From: Mucilaginibacter_A sp965201005 | GTDB lineage: Bacteria; Bacteroidota; Bacteroidia; Sphingobacteriales; Sphingobacteriaceae | Assembly: GCF_965201005.1 (NCBI RefSeq) | Contig: NZ_OZ241747.1 | Span: 248,001-312,000 of the forward strand | Reading direction: 5' to 3' | Length of the DNA: 64,000 bases | Shown: in pieces, positions 52,204-61,179 of the stretch | How the letters are laid out: every line of letters starts with the position of its first letter | Numbering within the stretch: the first letter of the stretch is position 1 | Made by a program: the position numbers and the translations under genes | Notes under the pieces: generated by a model | Seen by the model: only the letters and a program-made list of their open reading frames with translations | What the model was told of the DNA's origin: nothing | The model's database searches: none

Positions 52204-54618
52204 TCATTCAACCTTATACTCATAAACTGTTCTACCAAGGTTTCCTGAAGCATCAATTCCTTCTATCACTACTCGATAATTTGCTACACTGCCAGCGTTA
52301 TAGTATTCAAAAAAAGCATTGCCCTCGTTATCAGTAACTACGTTTGGTTTCCAAAAAATTGTCGACCGTAAATCTTCTTTAAAATTTTTTAATTGATTGT
52401 AATTGTATTTTGGCGAATAGAATTCTTTTGCTTTATAAAATCCTTTTATAATAATTGGTAATATTCCAGTAGAAGTTTTATTGGTTTTATCTGTTCCAGC
52501 AGCTCTTTTAGTTGTTATAATTACCACATCGGCAAATTGTAATTTTTCATCAGAATAAATCGCGCTATTTGCCCCTTTCCGCAGAATTTCAACTGTTTCT
52601 ACGTCATCGGCAGATAAATCATCCAAGTTACTTTCTCTAACTCCATCAATAATAATAATTGACGGCAAACCTTTTCCGGGTAGATGCGCAAGAATCCTGG
52701 TTGACAAAAGTCCACTGATTTTAGAGAACTCTTTAGCATGTATCACAAAATCTGCATTTCCAGCTCCGGCACGGCTTGAAGTATAATAGTGGTTGTCAAA
52801 CTTTTTTCCAATTATTGTTATTGCTTTCAACTTTATACCATTATTTAACCCAAGTTTTAAATTTTCAATCTGTTGCAGTTTTTTGTTTTCGAGATAGGAA
52901 GCCATTAGTTCATTTGTGTTGCTTGGTATCTGATATGTATTATTTACTGTTAAAGGAGGTAAAACTTCTTTATTATATATAAGCCTTGCAAAATTTCTGC
53001 CTTTAGCATTTGTAGCGCTCAAAACAAACCGAACACTATCAATAAAATACAAATTGTTGAAACTAAACTCGCCTTTATCATTAGTTAAAGCATTAAGAAT
53101 TAGTCCGTTTTCTATTGATATCAAAGACACTAAACCTCCTTTCAATGGTTTTCCGGTTAATGTTTTTGCAAACCCGTTTATTTCAAGTCCTGTTTCTGCT
53201 GTAAAAGCTAAAGGCGGCAGCTTATCCTCCAACAGTTGCTTCCAAGTGAACCGGCGATAACCATGGGTAAGCATCAATACATCTAAATCTTTTCGGGCCT
53301 CTTCTGTATTGCTAAAGTATTGTCCTGGTTTTTCTATATTGCCTTTAAGATCTGAAGTTAGGAGTAAATAGGTTAAGATATTTTGTCCGGTACTATCTGT
53401 CAAAGGCACTTTACCCTCATCAGTTACTGAAACTGAAAAATGACCAACTACCGGAATAACTGTTGCGTTTGTTGCTTTTAAGTTTATTAAAACTTTTTCG
53501 TGTTTGCCATATACTGTTTTTTGGTTAATTACAGAAAGCTTTAACAGGTCTGGGTTTTGAACGAATACTAAACGTTCACTCAAAGGTTCGCCAGTTTCTG
53601 AAAATAATGTGATTTGCATTACGCCAGAATGTAAATACTGTTTTTGCACATCAAATTTAACTGTCGTACTATCCAATCCGCCCTTTACTGTAACCGCTTT
53701 GCCCCCTTCAAGGATCAGCAAAAAGAACTTTTTATTTTTGTTGTCCCGATAATAGCTTTTACTGCTGTTGATCGCTACCGTAAACTTCGCCGTGGAATCT
53801 ATGACTGCAAGGCTTACAGACCTTTCTGGTACTTTAGGAAGATCACTTATATTCCGGCTACCATCAGCATAAACAATATTTGCTTTATAAAAAGTCCCCT
53901 CTTCTACATTCATGTTAAAAAAACCCATACCCAAAGGGTTTGATTTGAACGATGTAATCTGCTTGTTCTTATCAGTTATCGTTCCTTTTACTTCAATTCC
54001 TTTACCTTCTTTATCCAAAGCCTTAAAAGCTACTTTACAATGAACCCCACTTACCAATTCTCCGCCTTCTGGCAAAAATTGTATGTCGTTTTGGCTATTA
54101 ACTTTTTTTGTTGAAGTACTTTTTGTCTCATTTGGAACATTTGCTGCACCAATATTGCCTATTGGTATTGTTTGGTCAAAAAATACTTCCTCACCCTCAT
54201 TTCGCATCCAACGGGTAAAAGCCCTTATACGATAATTTCCCATGGATAAAGAATCAGGCAAGGTAATATCTCCCCAAGTGATACCACCAGTAAGCGGTAG
54301 TTTTATGACCTTATTTATTTTATTATTGGCATCAATTAACTCGATATTGATGACACTGCTCTTAGTGCTTAACAAATGTTCTTGCCCAAGAGTAACATAA
54401 ACTTTAAAATAAATTGTGTCCCCTGCTGCATAATAAGGCTTATCAAATTGTAGATAAGCTTTTTCTGTAGGAAAATTTGTGTTAAAGGATTTTACTTTTG
54501 AAAGGATATTTTTTATAACTGAATCTTGCTGACATTGCCCAGTTAAAGGGAACAAAAACACCAATTGTAAAAGGCAAAAAAATATTTTTCCCACAATATT
54601 TTTATCAATAGGTTTCAA
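52204..54618 (-). CDS. MG2-like protein with TonB-receptor plug domain
   Basis: 804 residues with signal peptide ending FLFPLTGQCQ. Residues 50-150 resemble the alpha-2-macroglobulin MG2 domain (KAYLQFDKPYYAAGDTIYFKVYVTLG, PDSLSMGNYRIRAFTRWM). Further immunoglobulin-like and carboxypeptidase-regulatory modules follow (EINGFAKTLTGKPLKGGLVSL). A TonB plug-like segment is seen at GKGLPSIIIIDGVRESNLDDLSADDVETVEILRKG. There is no beta-barrel. The family is common in Bacteroidota outer membranes, with unknown role. Codons are more AT-rich than neighbours, and no exact 12-base word occurs in its 2.4 kb. Confidence 0.8.
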   Translation of the reverse strand: MKPIDKNIVGKIFFCLLQLVFLFPLTGQCQQDSVIKNILSKVKSFNTNFPTEKAYLQFDKPYYAAGDTIYFKVYVTLGQEHLLSTKSSVINIELIDANNKINKVIKLPLTGGITWGDITLPDSLSMGNYRIRAFTRWMRNEGEEVFFDQTIPIGNIGAANVPNETKSTSTKKVNSQNDIQFLPEGGELVSGVHCKVAFKALDKEGKGIEVKGTITDKNKQITSFKSNPLGMGFFNMNVEEGTFYKANIVYADGSRNISDLPKVPERSVSLAVIDSTAKFTVAINSSKSYYRDNKNKKFFLLILEGGKAVTVKGGLDSTTVKFDVQKQYLHSGVMQITLFSETGEPLSERLVFVQNPDLLKLSVINQKTVYGKHEKVLINLKATNATVIPVVGHFSVSVTDEGKVPLTDSTGQNILTYLLLTSDLKGNIEKPGQYFSNTEEARKDLDVLMLTHGYRRFTWKQLLEDKLPPLAFTAETGLEINGFAKTLTGKPLKGGLVSLISIENGLILNALTNDKGEFSFNNLYFIDSVRFVLSATNAKGRNFARLIYNKEVLPPLTVNNTYQIPSNTNELMASYLENKKLQQIENLKLGLNNGIKLKAITIIGKKFDNHYYTSSRAGAGNADFVIHAKEFSKISGLLSTRILAHLPGKGLPSIIIIDGVRESNLDDLSADDVETVEILRKGANSAIYSDEKLQFADVVIITTKRAAGTDKTNKTSTGILPIIIKGFYKAKEFYSPKYNYNQLKNFKEDLRSTIFWKPNVVTDNEGNAFFEYYNAGSVANYRVVIEGIDASGNLGRTVYEYKVE

Positions 54619-54696
54619 TAGTAAATATATGGATTGCTTTGCTTTTAGTATGGTTTAAAACGCACGATCATGAAAAACAAATACATTGAAAAGCCA

Positions 54697-54708
54697 ATGC
54701 TTCTTTTA
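54697..54708 (-). repeat. 12-base word, GAAG form
   Basis: ATGCTTCTTTTA then CCACATAAAAAAGCCGG, merging into the ffh terminator; in the 132-base gap 54619-54750. Confidence 0.85.
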
Positions 54709-54714
54709 CCACAT

Positions 54715-54743
54715 AAAAAAGCCGGAACTTTCGTCCCGGCTTT
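54715..54743 (-). terminator. Intrinsic terminator of ffh
   Basis: AAAAAGCCGG and CCGGCTTT form the stem around AACTTTCGT. On the minus strand it ends in a T run right after the ffh stop at 54751. Confidence 0.8.
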
Positions 54744-54750
54744 CTATTTT

Positions 54751-56085
54751 TTATCTGCCTTGTCTTGGCATGTTCTTCATCATTTTGGCCATTTGTGCCG
54801 GATTGGAAAACTGCTTCATCATTTTCCGCATATCGTCAAACTGTTTGATCAAACGGTTTACTTCTGCCAGTTCGTTGCCCGAACCTTTTGCAATGCGCAT
54901 TCTTCGACTTTGGTTGATGATGTCCGGGTTTTCTTTTTCTTTCGGCGTCATGGATTGGATAATGGCTTCGATGGATTTAAAAGCATCATCCTGGATATCA
55001 ATATCTTTCATCGCTTTTCCAACCCCGGGGATCATGCCCATCAGATCTTTCATGTTGCCCATTTTTTTGATCTGCTGTATCTGGCCAAAAAAATCATTAA
55101 AATCAAATTTATTTTTGCGGATTTTCTTTTGAAGTTCGGCGGCTTCTTTCTCATCAAATTGTTGCTGCGCACGTTCAACCAGCGAAATTACATCGCCCAT
55201 TCCTAAAATCCGGGACGACATCCTGTCCGGGTGGAAAACATCCAGTGCTTCCATTTTTTCGCCGGTACCGATAAATTTGATTGGTTTGTTGACTACAGAT
55301 TTGATGGACAAAGCCGCACCGCCGCGTGTATCACCATCTAATTTCGTTAAAACAGCTCCGGTAAAATCCAAACGGTCATTGAAAACTTTGGCCGTGTTTA
55401 CCGCATCCTGGCCAGTCATGGCATCTACCACAAACAAAATTTCGTGCGGGTTCAATGCTTTTTTTACCTGCTCAATTTCCACCATCATGGCCTCATCAAT
55501 AGCCAAACGGCCGGCGGTATCCACAATTAAAATATTATTTCCGTTTTGTTTTGCCTGAGCCAAGCCTTCCAAAGCAATTGCAACCGGATCTTTGGATTCT
55601 AAATTAGCGTAAACCGGCACGCCAATCTGCTCGCCCAAAACCTTGAGCTGCTCAATTGCAGCCGGGCGATAAACATCACCGGCAACCAGCAAAGGCTTTT
55701 TGTTTTTTTGAGTTTTGAGGAAGTTGGCCAGTTTTCCGGAGAACGTAGTTTTACCGGCACCGTTCAGTCCGGCAATTAAAATAACGGTTGGGTTGCCCTG
55801 AAAAGTGAGTTCTTCCGTGGTTCCACCCATTAATTTAGTCAACTCATCGCCCATGATTTTGGTGAGCAGCTGGCCGGGGGAAATTGAAGTCAGCACGTTT
55901 TCGCCTAAAGCTTTTTGGCGCACTTCATCGGTAAAAGCTTTGGCCGTTTTATAATTTACGTCGGCATCCAGCAAAGCTTTGCGGATTTCTTTCATGGTTT
56001 CGGCCACGTTGATTTCCGTGATCAAACCTTGTCCTTTTAAAACCTTGAATGCGCGGTCGAGTTTATCCGAAAGATTATCAAACAT
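54751..56085 (-). CDS. ffh: Signal recognition particle protein Ffh
   Basis: 444 residues. N domain, then G domain with G1 GLNGAGKTTFSGKLANFL, G3 DTAGRLAIDE, G4 TKLDGDTRGGAALS and FIGTGEKMEALDVFHPDRM. The Met-rich M domain (about 325-444, MKDLMGMIPGVGKAMKDIDI, RRMRIAKGSG) binds signal sequences and 4.5S RNA. It targets nascent membrane proteins to FtsY. Confidence 0.96.
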   Translation of the reverse strand: MFDNLSDKLDRAFKVLKGQGLITEINVAETMKEIRKALLDADVNYKTAKAFTDEVRQKALGENVLTSISPGQLLTKIMGDELTKLMGGTTEELTFQGNPTVILIAGLNGAGKTTFSGKLANFLKTQKNKKPLLVAGDVYRPAAIEQLKVLGEQIGVPVYANLESKDPVAIALEGLAQAKQNGNNILIVDTAGRLAIDEAMMVEIEQVKKALNPHEILFVVDAMTGQDAVNTAKVFNDRLDFTGAVLTKLDGDTRGGAALSIKSVVNKPIKFIGTGEKMEALDVFHPDRMSSRILGMGDVISLVERAQQQFDEKEAAELQKKIRKNKFDFNDFFGQIQQIKKMGNMKDLMGMIPGVGKAMKDIDIQDDAFKSIEAIIQSMTPKEKENPDIINQSRRMRIAKGSGNELAEVNRLIKQFDDMRKMMKQFSNPAQMAKMMKNMPRQGR

Positions 56086-56162
56086 CTTTTTAAATCATTA
56101 AAAAACAAAACACAAAGTTATGATTTTGAAGCTAAAAAATTTACCCGCATAGCGTTTTAACG

Positions 56163-56174
56163 ATGCTTCTTTTA
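56163..56174 (-). repeat. 12-base word, GAAG form, with AT tail
   Basis: ATGCTTCTTTTA then TCGGGTAAAAACC, in the 111-base gap 56086-56196 between the DUF3078 3' end and the ffh start. Confidence 0.85.
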
Positions 56175-56196
56175 TCGGGTAAAAACCAGCCAAAAA

Positions 56197-57273
56197 CTAT
56201 CGGTAATAAGGGAATTTATAGGTGATGCCCAACGCCAAACTCTGGTAAGCCTGTACGCGTTTTGAAGTGTTTGGATCATAAAGCAATGTACCGATTATGC
56301 TAACGTTTACCAGCCGGTTTACTTTGGCGGTAAGCGTGCCATCGATACGGTGCGTCATGTTTAACGGTGTATCATAAGGGATAAAAATTAAGTAACGGGC
56401 TTTTAAATTGACGTTTTTGGCGATGTCTTTATCAAAGTTGGAAACGATTTGGAAAGCCAGCTGGTTTAACACATGCCTGCCGTATCTAACACCATAAACG
56501 GTTGCCGTATCGCTTGGGTAAACAGAATTACTGAGCACAAAGGTTTGCCGCGCCGTACCTGTACCGAAACGCATACTGAAATAGGTTACCGGTTTATACT
56601 CAAAACCGATGGACTCGGTAAGGTAACCGGGCGCCATAAACCTGGAAATGAGTACCGGCCGAACGTTTATATCGTTAGAATAAGTAAACCCGTCATCAAA
56701 CTGAGACTCAAAACTAAGCGAGCCGTAAAAATCCCAGTGCTTTGAAAAATTGATGGAAACTTTATTGTCCCAAAAAATGCGGTCGTTGGTTTTGCGTTGT
56801 ACCTGGCCCTGGTTTTTTACTTTTCCGTAGAGCAAAATCAGTTCCGAAGTAAAATCCTTGCCATCTTTATTATACTCGGTTTTATAATCAAAATTTGTTC
56901 CAACAGCGATAGAACTTACGCCGCCCGCACTCCAGTTGTTGCTAAAGGCAGATTGATTGAGGTTGAAGCCAAAAAGCACGTTGTTGCGCCAGTAACTTAC
57001 TTTATAATCCAGGCCCGGGACCGGGATATACTCTGGTTGTAAATTTAACGGTTGTAAATGCACCGGCAAAATATTGCGGCCGGGCTCTATCCGGAAACGG
57101 TTTAGCAAATTAGTGTCGATTTTTATCGAATCAAGCCGGATCCTTATAGAATCTTTTCTGAGTGAATCTGTTCTTAACGAATCCCGCATGATAGAATCCC
57201 TTACCTGCGCATCGGCAGAATGAAAAAACAGTGATAAAAGAAGTATCAGCCAAAAAGCCGTGAGCTTGTGCAT
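56197..57273 (-). CDS. DUF3078 outer membrane protein
   Basis: 358 residues from ATG 57273 (MHKLTAFWLILLLSLFFHSADAQ signal peptide). Residues 24-50 are a short tandem repeat of the form RDSLRxDSx. The remainder is beta-strand rich with WRNNVLFGFNLNQSAFSNNWSAGGVSSIAVG and KHWDFYGSLSFESQFDDGF, matching DUF3078. A beta-barrel is likely, and the C-terminus KFPYYR is plausible for insertion. Function unknown. The signal core ILLLS is encoded by an opposite-strand word copy (57235-57246). Confidence 0.85.
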   Translation of the reverse strand: MHKLTAFWLILLLSLFFHSADAQVRDSIMRDSLRTDSLRKDSIRIRLDSIKIDTNLLNRFRIEPGRNILPVHLQPLNLQPEYIPVPGLDYKVSYWRNNVLFGFNLNQSAFSNNWSAGGVSSIAVGTNFDYKTEYNKDGKDFTSELILLYGKVKNQGQVQRKTNDRIFWDNKVSINFSKHWDFYGSLSFESQFDDGFTYSNDINVRPVLISRFMAPGYLTESIGFEYKPVTYFSMRFGTGTARQTFVLSNSVYPSDTATVYGVRYGRHVLNQLAFQIVSNFDKDIAKNVNLKARYLIFIPYDTPLNMTHRIDGTLTAKVNRLVNVSIIGTLLYDPNTSKRVQAYQSLALGITYKFPYYR

Positions 57274-57342
57274 ATCAGGCAAAGGAAAGCAAAAATGATT
57301 TTTATTTGAAGTGATTTTCAATTTTTCAACCCAAAACTAATG

Positions 57343-57675
57343 CTATTTTTTAAAATATTTTATCCACGAAAACAGCTTTCTGCGCTTTAAATAATCCGCA
57401 AAAGACTCATTGGCATACGCCTCCCGCTCAAAAACAATGTTCATATACGCTTCATGATGACCGTAAGTTAACCGATTGTACAAATAATTTATCAGGTAAA
57501 AGAAGTAAAAGGGCAGCACCAGCATTTCCAACTGCTGGCGCAGATGGATGATTTCGTGCCTAATCATCGTTTCATCCTGTTTGGATTTTTTTAGTTTCAC
57601 CAAAATAAACGGGAACAGTGCCATACCGTTTACTTTAAGCGAAGGAACAACCAGAACCGGATAATTTAACTTCAT
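57343..57675 (-). CDS. Small HExxH protein, putative metallopeptidase
   Basis: 110 residues with IRHEIIHLRQQLEMLVLPFYFFYLINYL: HEIIH fits the zinc-metallopeptidase signature, followed by a membrane segment. EREAYANESFADYL may supply a further Glu ligand. The overall pattern resembles M56/BlaR1-like peptidase domains reduced to a minimum. It overlaps the upstream carboxypeptidase-regulatory gene by 4 bases (ATGA), so they act together or are coupled. A one-mismatch word occurs at 57497-57508. Confidence 0.72.
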   Translation of the reverse strand: MKLNYPVLVVPSLKVNGMALFPFILVKLKKSKQDETMIRHEIIHLRQQLEMLVLPFYFFYLINYLYNRLTYGHHEAYMNIVFEREAYANESFADYLKRRKLFSWIKYFKK

Positions 57676-58415
57676 TTTTCGGGCTGTAAAGGTGGCAGGT
57701 AATAAGCAGAAGGATTGCGCCGGAAACGGTTGTAACAGGATTTGACATAAGCGATAAAATCATAATCGTTCAGCAACACAACCATGTTATAATCAGGCCG
57801 ATAACGGTACATAAAGCTGCTTAATAATTCGCCTTTCAAACCGGTGACAGCACCTACGGCGATGCGGTTAAAACGGGCATCTACGATTTGTTCTTTATAA
57901 TCCCGGTCTATAATTTCGCGCAGTTTAGCAGCGTTGCGGCCGCGGCGGCTCAGCAGATTGTAAATTGCATCGATCCCGATCCCGGCCCCGTTGCTGCCGG
58001 TAGTTATCAAATCTTTGTTGGCCAAAGAACCATAAACCTGGTTAAATTCTTTCTTGTTTTCTTCCAGTTTTTTTTGCGCGCTCAAAGCACTGTCCCTGAT
58101 CGTTACTTCGCGCAAAACAATGCTGGAGCGTTTTAAATAAACCGGAAGTGTTTGCAAGGTGGTTATCTTAACGGTATCATTAAAATAACCTGTTTTTGAA
58201 AAAATCAGTAAATCATTTTCGCGGACAGCAATGTTAAACTCGCCCTTTAAATTGTTGTATGTGTTTGCTTTTGTGCGGAAATTGCTGACTAAAACTTTAG
58301 CCACGCGTTCTTTTGTCGCTTGATCAAAAACAATTCCCTGGATCGGTTTTTCCTGCGCACGCAAATCCTCAAAAAGTATTAAAAGGCAAAACCCGCACAG
58401 CAAATATTTCAGCAT
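57672..58415 (-). CDS. Secreted protein with carboxypeptidase-regulatory-like domain
   Basis: 247 residues with signal peptide MLKYLLCGFCLLILFEDLRAQ. The beta-sandwich IQGIVFDQATKERVAKVLVSNFRTKANTYNNLKGEFNIAV is the CarboxypepD_reg-like domain used in Bacteroidota surface proteins. The C-terminal half is unassigned, with NLLSRRGRNAAKLREIIDRDYKEQ. First gene of a two-gene unit with the HExxH protein. Role unknown, possibly envelope maintenance. Confidence 0.82.
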   Translation of the reverse strand: MLKYLLCGFCLLILFEDLRAQEKPIQGIVFDQATKERVAKVLVSNFRTKANTYNNLKGEFNIAVRENDLLIFSKTGYFNDTVKITTLQTLPVYLKRSSIVLREVTIRDSALSAQKKLEENKKEFNQVYGSLANKDLITTGSNGAGIGIDAIYNLLSRRGRNAAKLREIIDRDYKEQIVDARFNRIAVGAVTGLKGELLSSFMYRYRPDYNMVVLLNDYDFIAYVKSCYNRFRRNPSAYYLPPLQPEK

Positions 58416-58509
58416 TACAACACAAAACTACTTTACAAACACGAGATTTTGCAGTTCCTTAACAATAATTAACCCAACACCTGTTTAAATTTTATACAAA
58501 GGTTTTTAT

Positions 58510-58602
58510 ATGCTTCTTTTACCACCTAAATTTTGGTGCTTTTGATGAATGTTTCCGTTAGCAACAATTACAAAAACAAACTTTAGCTGGTAAAAGAAGC
58601 AT
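58510..58602. repeat. Wide inverted pair of the 12-base word
   Basis: ATGCTTCTTTTA (58510-58521, tail CCACCTAAATTTTGG) and TAAAAGAAGCAT (58591-58602, tail CAAACTTTAGCTGG) are 69 bases apart. They occupy the 220-base gap 58416-58635. No gene or clear promoter is seen. Confidence 0.85.
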
Positions 58603-58635
58603 GACAAACTTTATCAGTGGCAATTACACAGGCAC

Positions 58636-59511
58636 CTAATGTGCAATGATGAGCTGCTGGCCAATTTTAATATTGTCTTCGCCCATCCTGTTCAACGCTT
58701 TCAGTTCATCTACGCTCAAACCAAAACGTTTGGAAACATTGTAGAGGGTATCGCCTTGTTTTACCTGATAAGTTTTGCTGCTGCCGGTTGCAGGAATGGC
58801 CGGTGCCACCACTAATTTGGTTGGCGATGGCGCATGTGCCAAAGTATCTTTAGCCGGTTTACCAATATTTTTATTGATTTGCGTGAGTACGCGGTCTTCC
58901 CGTTTGATTTTTTGATAATCGGTTTCGCTCATATCGTACTGATCCAGGTTGTAGCGTTTTATCAAACTGATTATCAGTTGCGGATATTGCGGATTGGTGG
59001 CATAACCCGCTGATTTTAAACCGTAAGCCCAGCCTTCGTAATCATTTTTGTTGAGCTCGAACAAAGCTGCATAACGTTTCTTTTTCAAGAATTCGGAATG
59101 ATCGCGGAAAGAGCTTTCCGGATTATCGTAAACGCGAAAGCAATCATTGATCTTATCGTCGTTTTTAAAGTAAGATTTTCCTTTCCAGTCCGAAGTGCAT
59201 TTGATACCGAAATGATTGTTGGCCACCACGGCCAGTTCGCCGTTGCCATTACCGGATTCGAGCAAACCCTGCGCCAGCGTTATACTTGCCGGGATACCAT
59301 AAACGTTCATTTCCTGCACGGCAATGCCTTTAAAACGATCTATATATTGTGGCACACCGCCAAACGTAGCATATTGGGCGATGGCATCCTTGTTGGTTTT
59401 CTGGATGGATTTATTGTTTTTTGCCGCCTGATGATTGGTAATTCCGTTTTTCCGGGAACTGCAGGAAGCCAAAATGATCAGCGCACAAAAAAATGCCCGT
59501 TTTTTATACAT
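58636..59511 (-). CDS. Lipoprotein glucosaminidase (GH73) with LysM domain
   Basis: 291 residues. The lipobox is IILASC (Cys17). The GH73 domain spans about 65-205, with the catalytic-acid Glu in LAQGLLESGNGNGELA and HFGIKCTSDWKGKSYF, then YPQLIISLIKRY. The C-terminal LysM (TYQVKQGDTLYNVSKRFGLSVDELKALNRMGEDNIKIGQQLII) binds peptidoglycan. It cleaves GlcNAc linkages during wall growth or division. The next gene downstream is a shorter paralogue. Confidence 0.92.
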   Translation of the reverse strand: MYKKRAFFCALIILASCSSRKNGITNHQAAKNNKSIQKTNKDAIAQYATFGGVPQYIDRFKGIAVQEMNVYGIPASITLAQGLLESGNGNGELAVVANNHFGIKCTSDWKGKSYFKNDDKINDCFRVYDNPESSFRDHSEFLKKKRYAALFELNKNDYEGWAYGLKSAGYATNPQYPQLIISLIKRYNLDQYDMSETDYQKIKREDRVLTQINKNIGKPAKDTLAHAPSPTKLVVAPAIPATGSSKTYQVKQGDTLYNVSKRFGLSVDELKALNRMGEDNIKIGQQLIIAH

Positions 59512-59586
59512 AAAAAAAGTATTACGTGGGCAAATATAAATTGTTTCTGAAAAACAGGGGCGAGAGATTGCTGCTGATTAAAAATA

Positions 59587-60054
59587 TTACTGGCTGTCTT
59601 CCGGTTTTTCATCCAACTCATTTAAACTGAATTTTTTAATGAGTGAAAGTACCTGAGACGACCATTTGCTGCTGCTGGCATAACCGCCGCGCTGGATGCC
59701 TTTTGCCCAGCTTTTATAATCAAAAGAATCAAATTTTTCTGCCAGATGACTGAATTGTTTCCGTTCAGACATCATCCGGGCAAAATCATCAAATGAAGCC
59801 AGAACAGAATCATACGTTTTGTAGGAATGGCGACCTTTCATGCCAAACTGATTGTTGGATTTTCTGGCCAAAGCACTGTTTCCGCTGGCAGATTCGTGCA
59901 TGGCGATGGCCAAAGTTATGCTCGCCGGGATCCCGTAATCGTGCATAATACTTATGGCAGCATCTTTGTACTTGTCGATGTAAGATTTTGAAGTGTTTTG
60001 TGCTTTGGCAACAAAGCCGGACAATAAGAGTAACGGTAAAAATACTTTCTTCAT
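59587..60054 (-). CDS. Secreted glucosaminidase (GH73) without LysM
   Basis: 155 residues with signal peptide MKKVFLPLLLLSGFVAKAQ. The GH73 domain shows HDYGIPASITLAIAMHESASGNSALARKSNNQFGMKGRH with the catalytic Glu in HESASGN. It is a tandem paralogue of the LysM-bearing enzyme at 58636-59511, probably from duplication. It overlaps the O-methyltransferase gene by 4 bases, so they are co-transcribed. Confidence 0.9.
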   Translation of the reverse strand: MKKVFLPLLLLSGFVAKAQNTSKSYIDKYKDAAISIMHDYGIPASITLAIAMHESASGNSALARKSNNQFGMKGRHSYKTYDSVLASFDDFARMMSERKQFSHLAEKFDSFDYKSWAKGIQRGGYASSSKWSSQVLSLIKKFSLNELDEKPEDSQ

Positions 60055-60698
60055 AATTGTTTTTTTCGGATGAACATCAGCCCGTCCCGGATTGGGAGGA
60101 TCAAATTTTCAACACGTGCATCAGCGGTTGTTTTATCATTAAAATCGCGCAGCAACTGCATATCCTTTTCCTGAAAATTGTCGTCTGTTATTTTACCTTT
60201 CCGCAAAATATTATCCACAATTATCAATCCTCCGGAACGGATATTATTGAGTATTAACTCGTAATATTTGTAATTATTGCGTTTATCCGCATCTATAAAT
60301 GCAATATCGTATATTTTATGCGATAATAAGGGAAAAATATCAAATGTTTCCCCGATAAATAAATTGATTTTATCTGCGTAAGCCGATGCCAAAAAGTTGT
60401 TTTTCAGCAAATCTTCCAGTTCAGGATTGATTTCGATCGTATCGATTTCGCCGTTTTCTGCCAGTCCTTCGGCCAGACAAAGGGTGGCGTAACCGGTAAA
60501 AGTGCCGATCTCCAAAATGGCTTTGGGTTGGATTAATTTACTGAAAAAACTAAGCACCCTGCCCTGATAATGCCCCGAGATCATGTGTGGCCGCAGCACT
60601 TTTAAATGCGTTTCGCGGGCAATTTTTTGAAGGGTTTCCGGCTCCGGCCCGCAGTGGTTTTCGAGATAAGTTTGCAGCAGCCGGTCCAAAATTTCCAT
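60051..60698 (-). CDS. O-methyltransferase (CCoAOMT-like)
   Basis: 215 residues, class I SAM-dependent. Motif I lies in ILEIGTFTGYATLCLAEGL, followed by IDTIEINPELEDLL and the metal-ligand region FDIAFIDADKRNNYKYYELIL, GGLIIVDNILRKG. This divalent-metal-dependent group methylates catechols and phenols; the bacterial substrate is unknown. TATCTTTG ends 4 bases before its ATG. Confidence 0.9.
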   Translation of the reverse strand: MEILDRLLQTYLENHCGPEPETLQKIARETHLKVLRPHMISGHYQGRVLSFFSKLIQPKAILEIGTFTGYATLCLAEGLAENGEIDTIEINPELEDLLKNNFLASAYADKINLFIGETFDIFPLLSHKIYDIAFIDADKRNNYKYYELILNNIRSGGLIIVDNILRKGKITDDNFQEKDMQLLRDFNDKTTADARVENLILPIRDGLMFIRKKQL

Positions 60699-60702
60699 CT
60701 GG

Positions 60703-60710
60703 CAAAGATA
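60703..60710 (-). promoter_or_regulatory. -7 element of the O-methyltransferase gene, leaderless
   Basis: TATCTTTG on the minus strand, 4 bases before ATG 60698. A start site about 7 bases downstream of the box would fall at or inside the start codon. Confidence 0.5.
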
Positions 60711-60753
60711 TTCTTTTTAAAATACTGGCCAGCCTGTCTGTTTTTTTGGGCAG

Positions 60754-60765
60754 ATGCTGTTTTTA
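60754..60765 (-). repeat. 12-base word, ACAG form, overlapping the ruvX stop
   Basis: On the minus strand TAAAAACAGCAT begins with the TAA stop codon of ruvX (60763-60765). Confidence 0.85.
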
Positions 60766-61179
60766 CCGACTGTTTTTTTCGAGGTAAGATTGTAAAATTA
60801 TTGTTGCAGAAATAGTATCGATTAAAGATTTATCTCGGCGGTCCATTTTTTTCAATCCGCTTTGGGCAATTGCTGCGGAGGCCATTTTGGAAGTAAAACG
60901 TTCGTCCATCATCTCTATCGGAACCAGGGGAAAATGCTTTTTCAAAATCGTTATAAAACCTTTGATCATTGGTGCAGCTTGCGAAGGCGAACCGTCCATC
61001 TGTTTCGGTTCGCCCACCACAAAAAGTTCCACTACTTCTTTTACCAGGTATTTTTTCAAATATTCTACAATATCTTTCGGGTGGATGGTTTCCAGTCCGG
61101 TGGCAATAATCTGCAAAGGATCTGTTACGGCAATGCCAATGCGTTTGGTGCCATAATCAAAGGCCATGATGCGGGGCAT
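60763..61179 (-). CDS. ruvX: Putative pre-16S rRNA nuclease / Holliday junction resolvase RuvX
   Basis: 138 residues, RNase H-like fold. MAFDYGTKRIGIAVTD holds the first catalytic Asp, ELFVVGEPKQMDGSPSQAA the second strand, and DERFTSKMA with RDKSLIDTISATIILQSYL the rest. The YqgF family is implicated in 16S rRNA 5' maturation. Uniquely here, both its ATG (61177-61179) and its TAA (60763-60765) overlap copies of the 12-base word. Confidence 0.92.
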   Translation of the reverse strand: MPRIMAFDYGTKRIGIAVTDPLQIIATGLETIHPKDIVEYLKKYLVKEVVELFVVGEPKQMDGSPSQAAPMIKGFITILKKHFPLVPIEMMDERFTSKMASAAIAQSGLKKMDRRDKSLIDTISATIILQSYLEKNSR

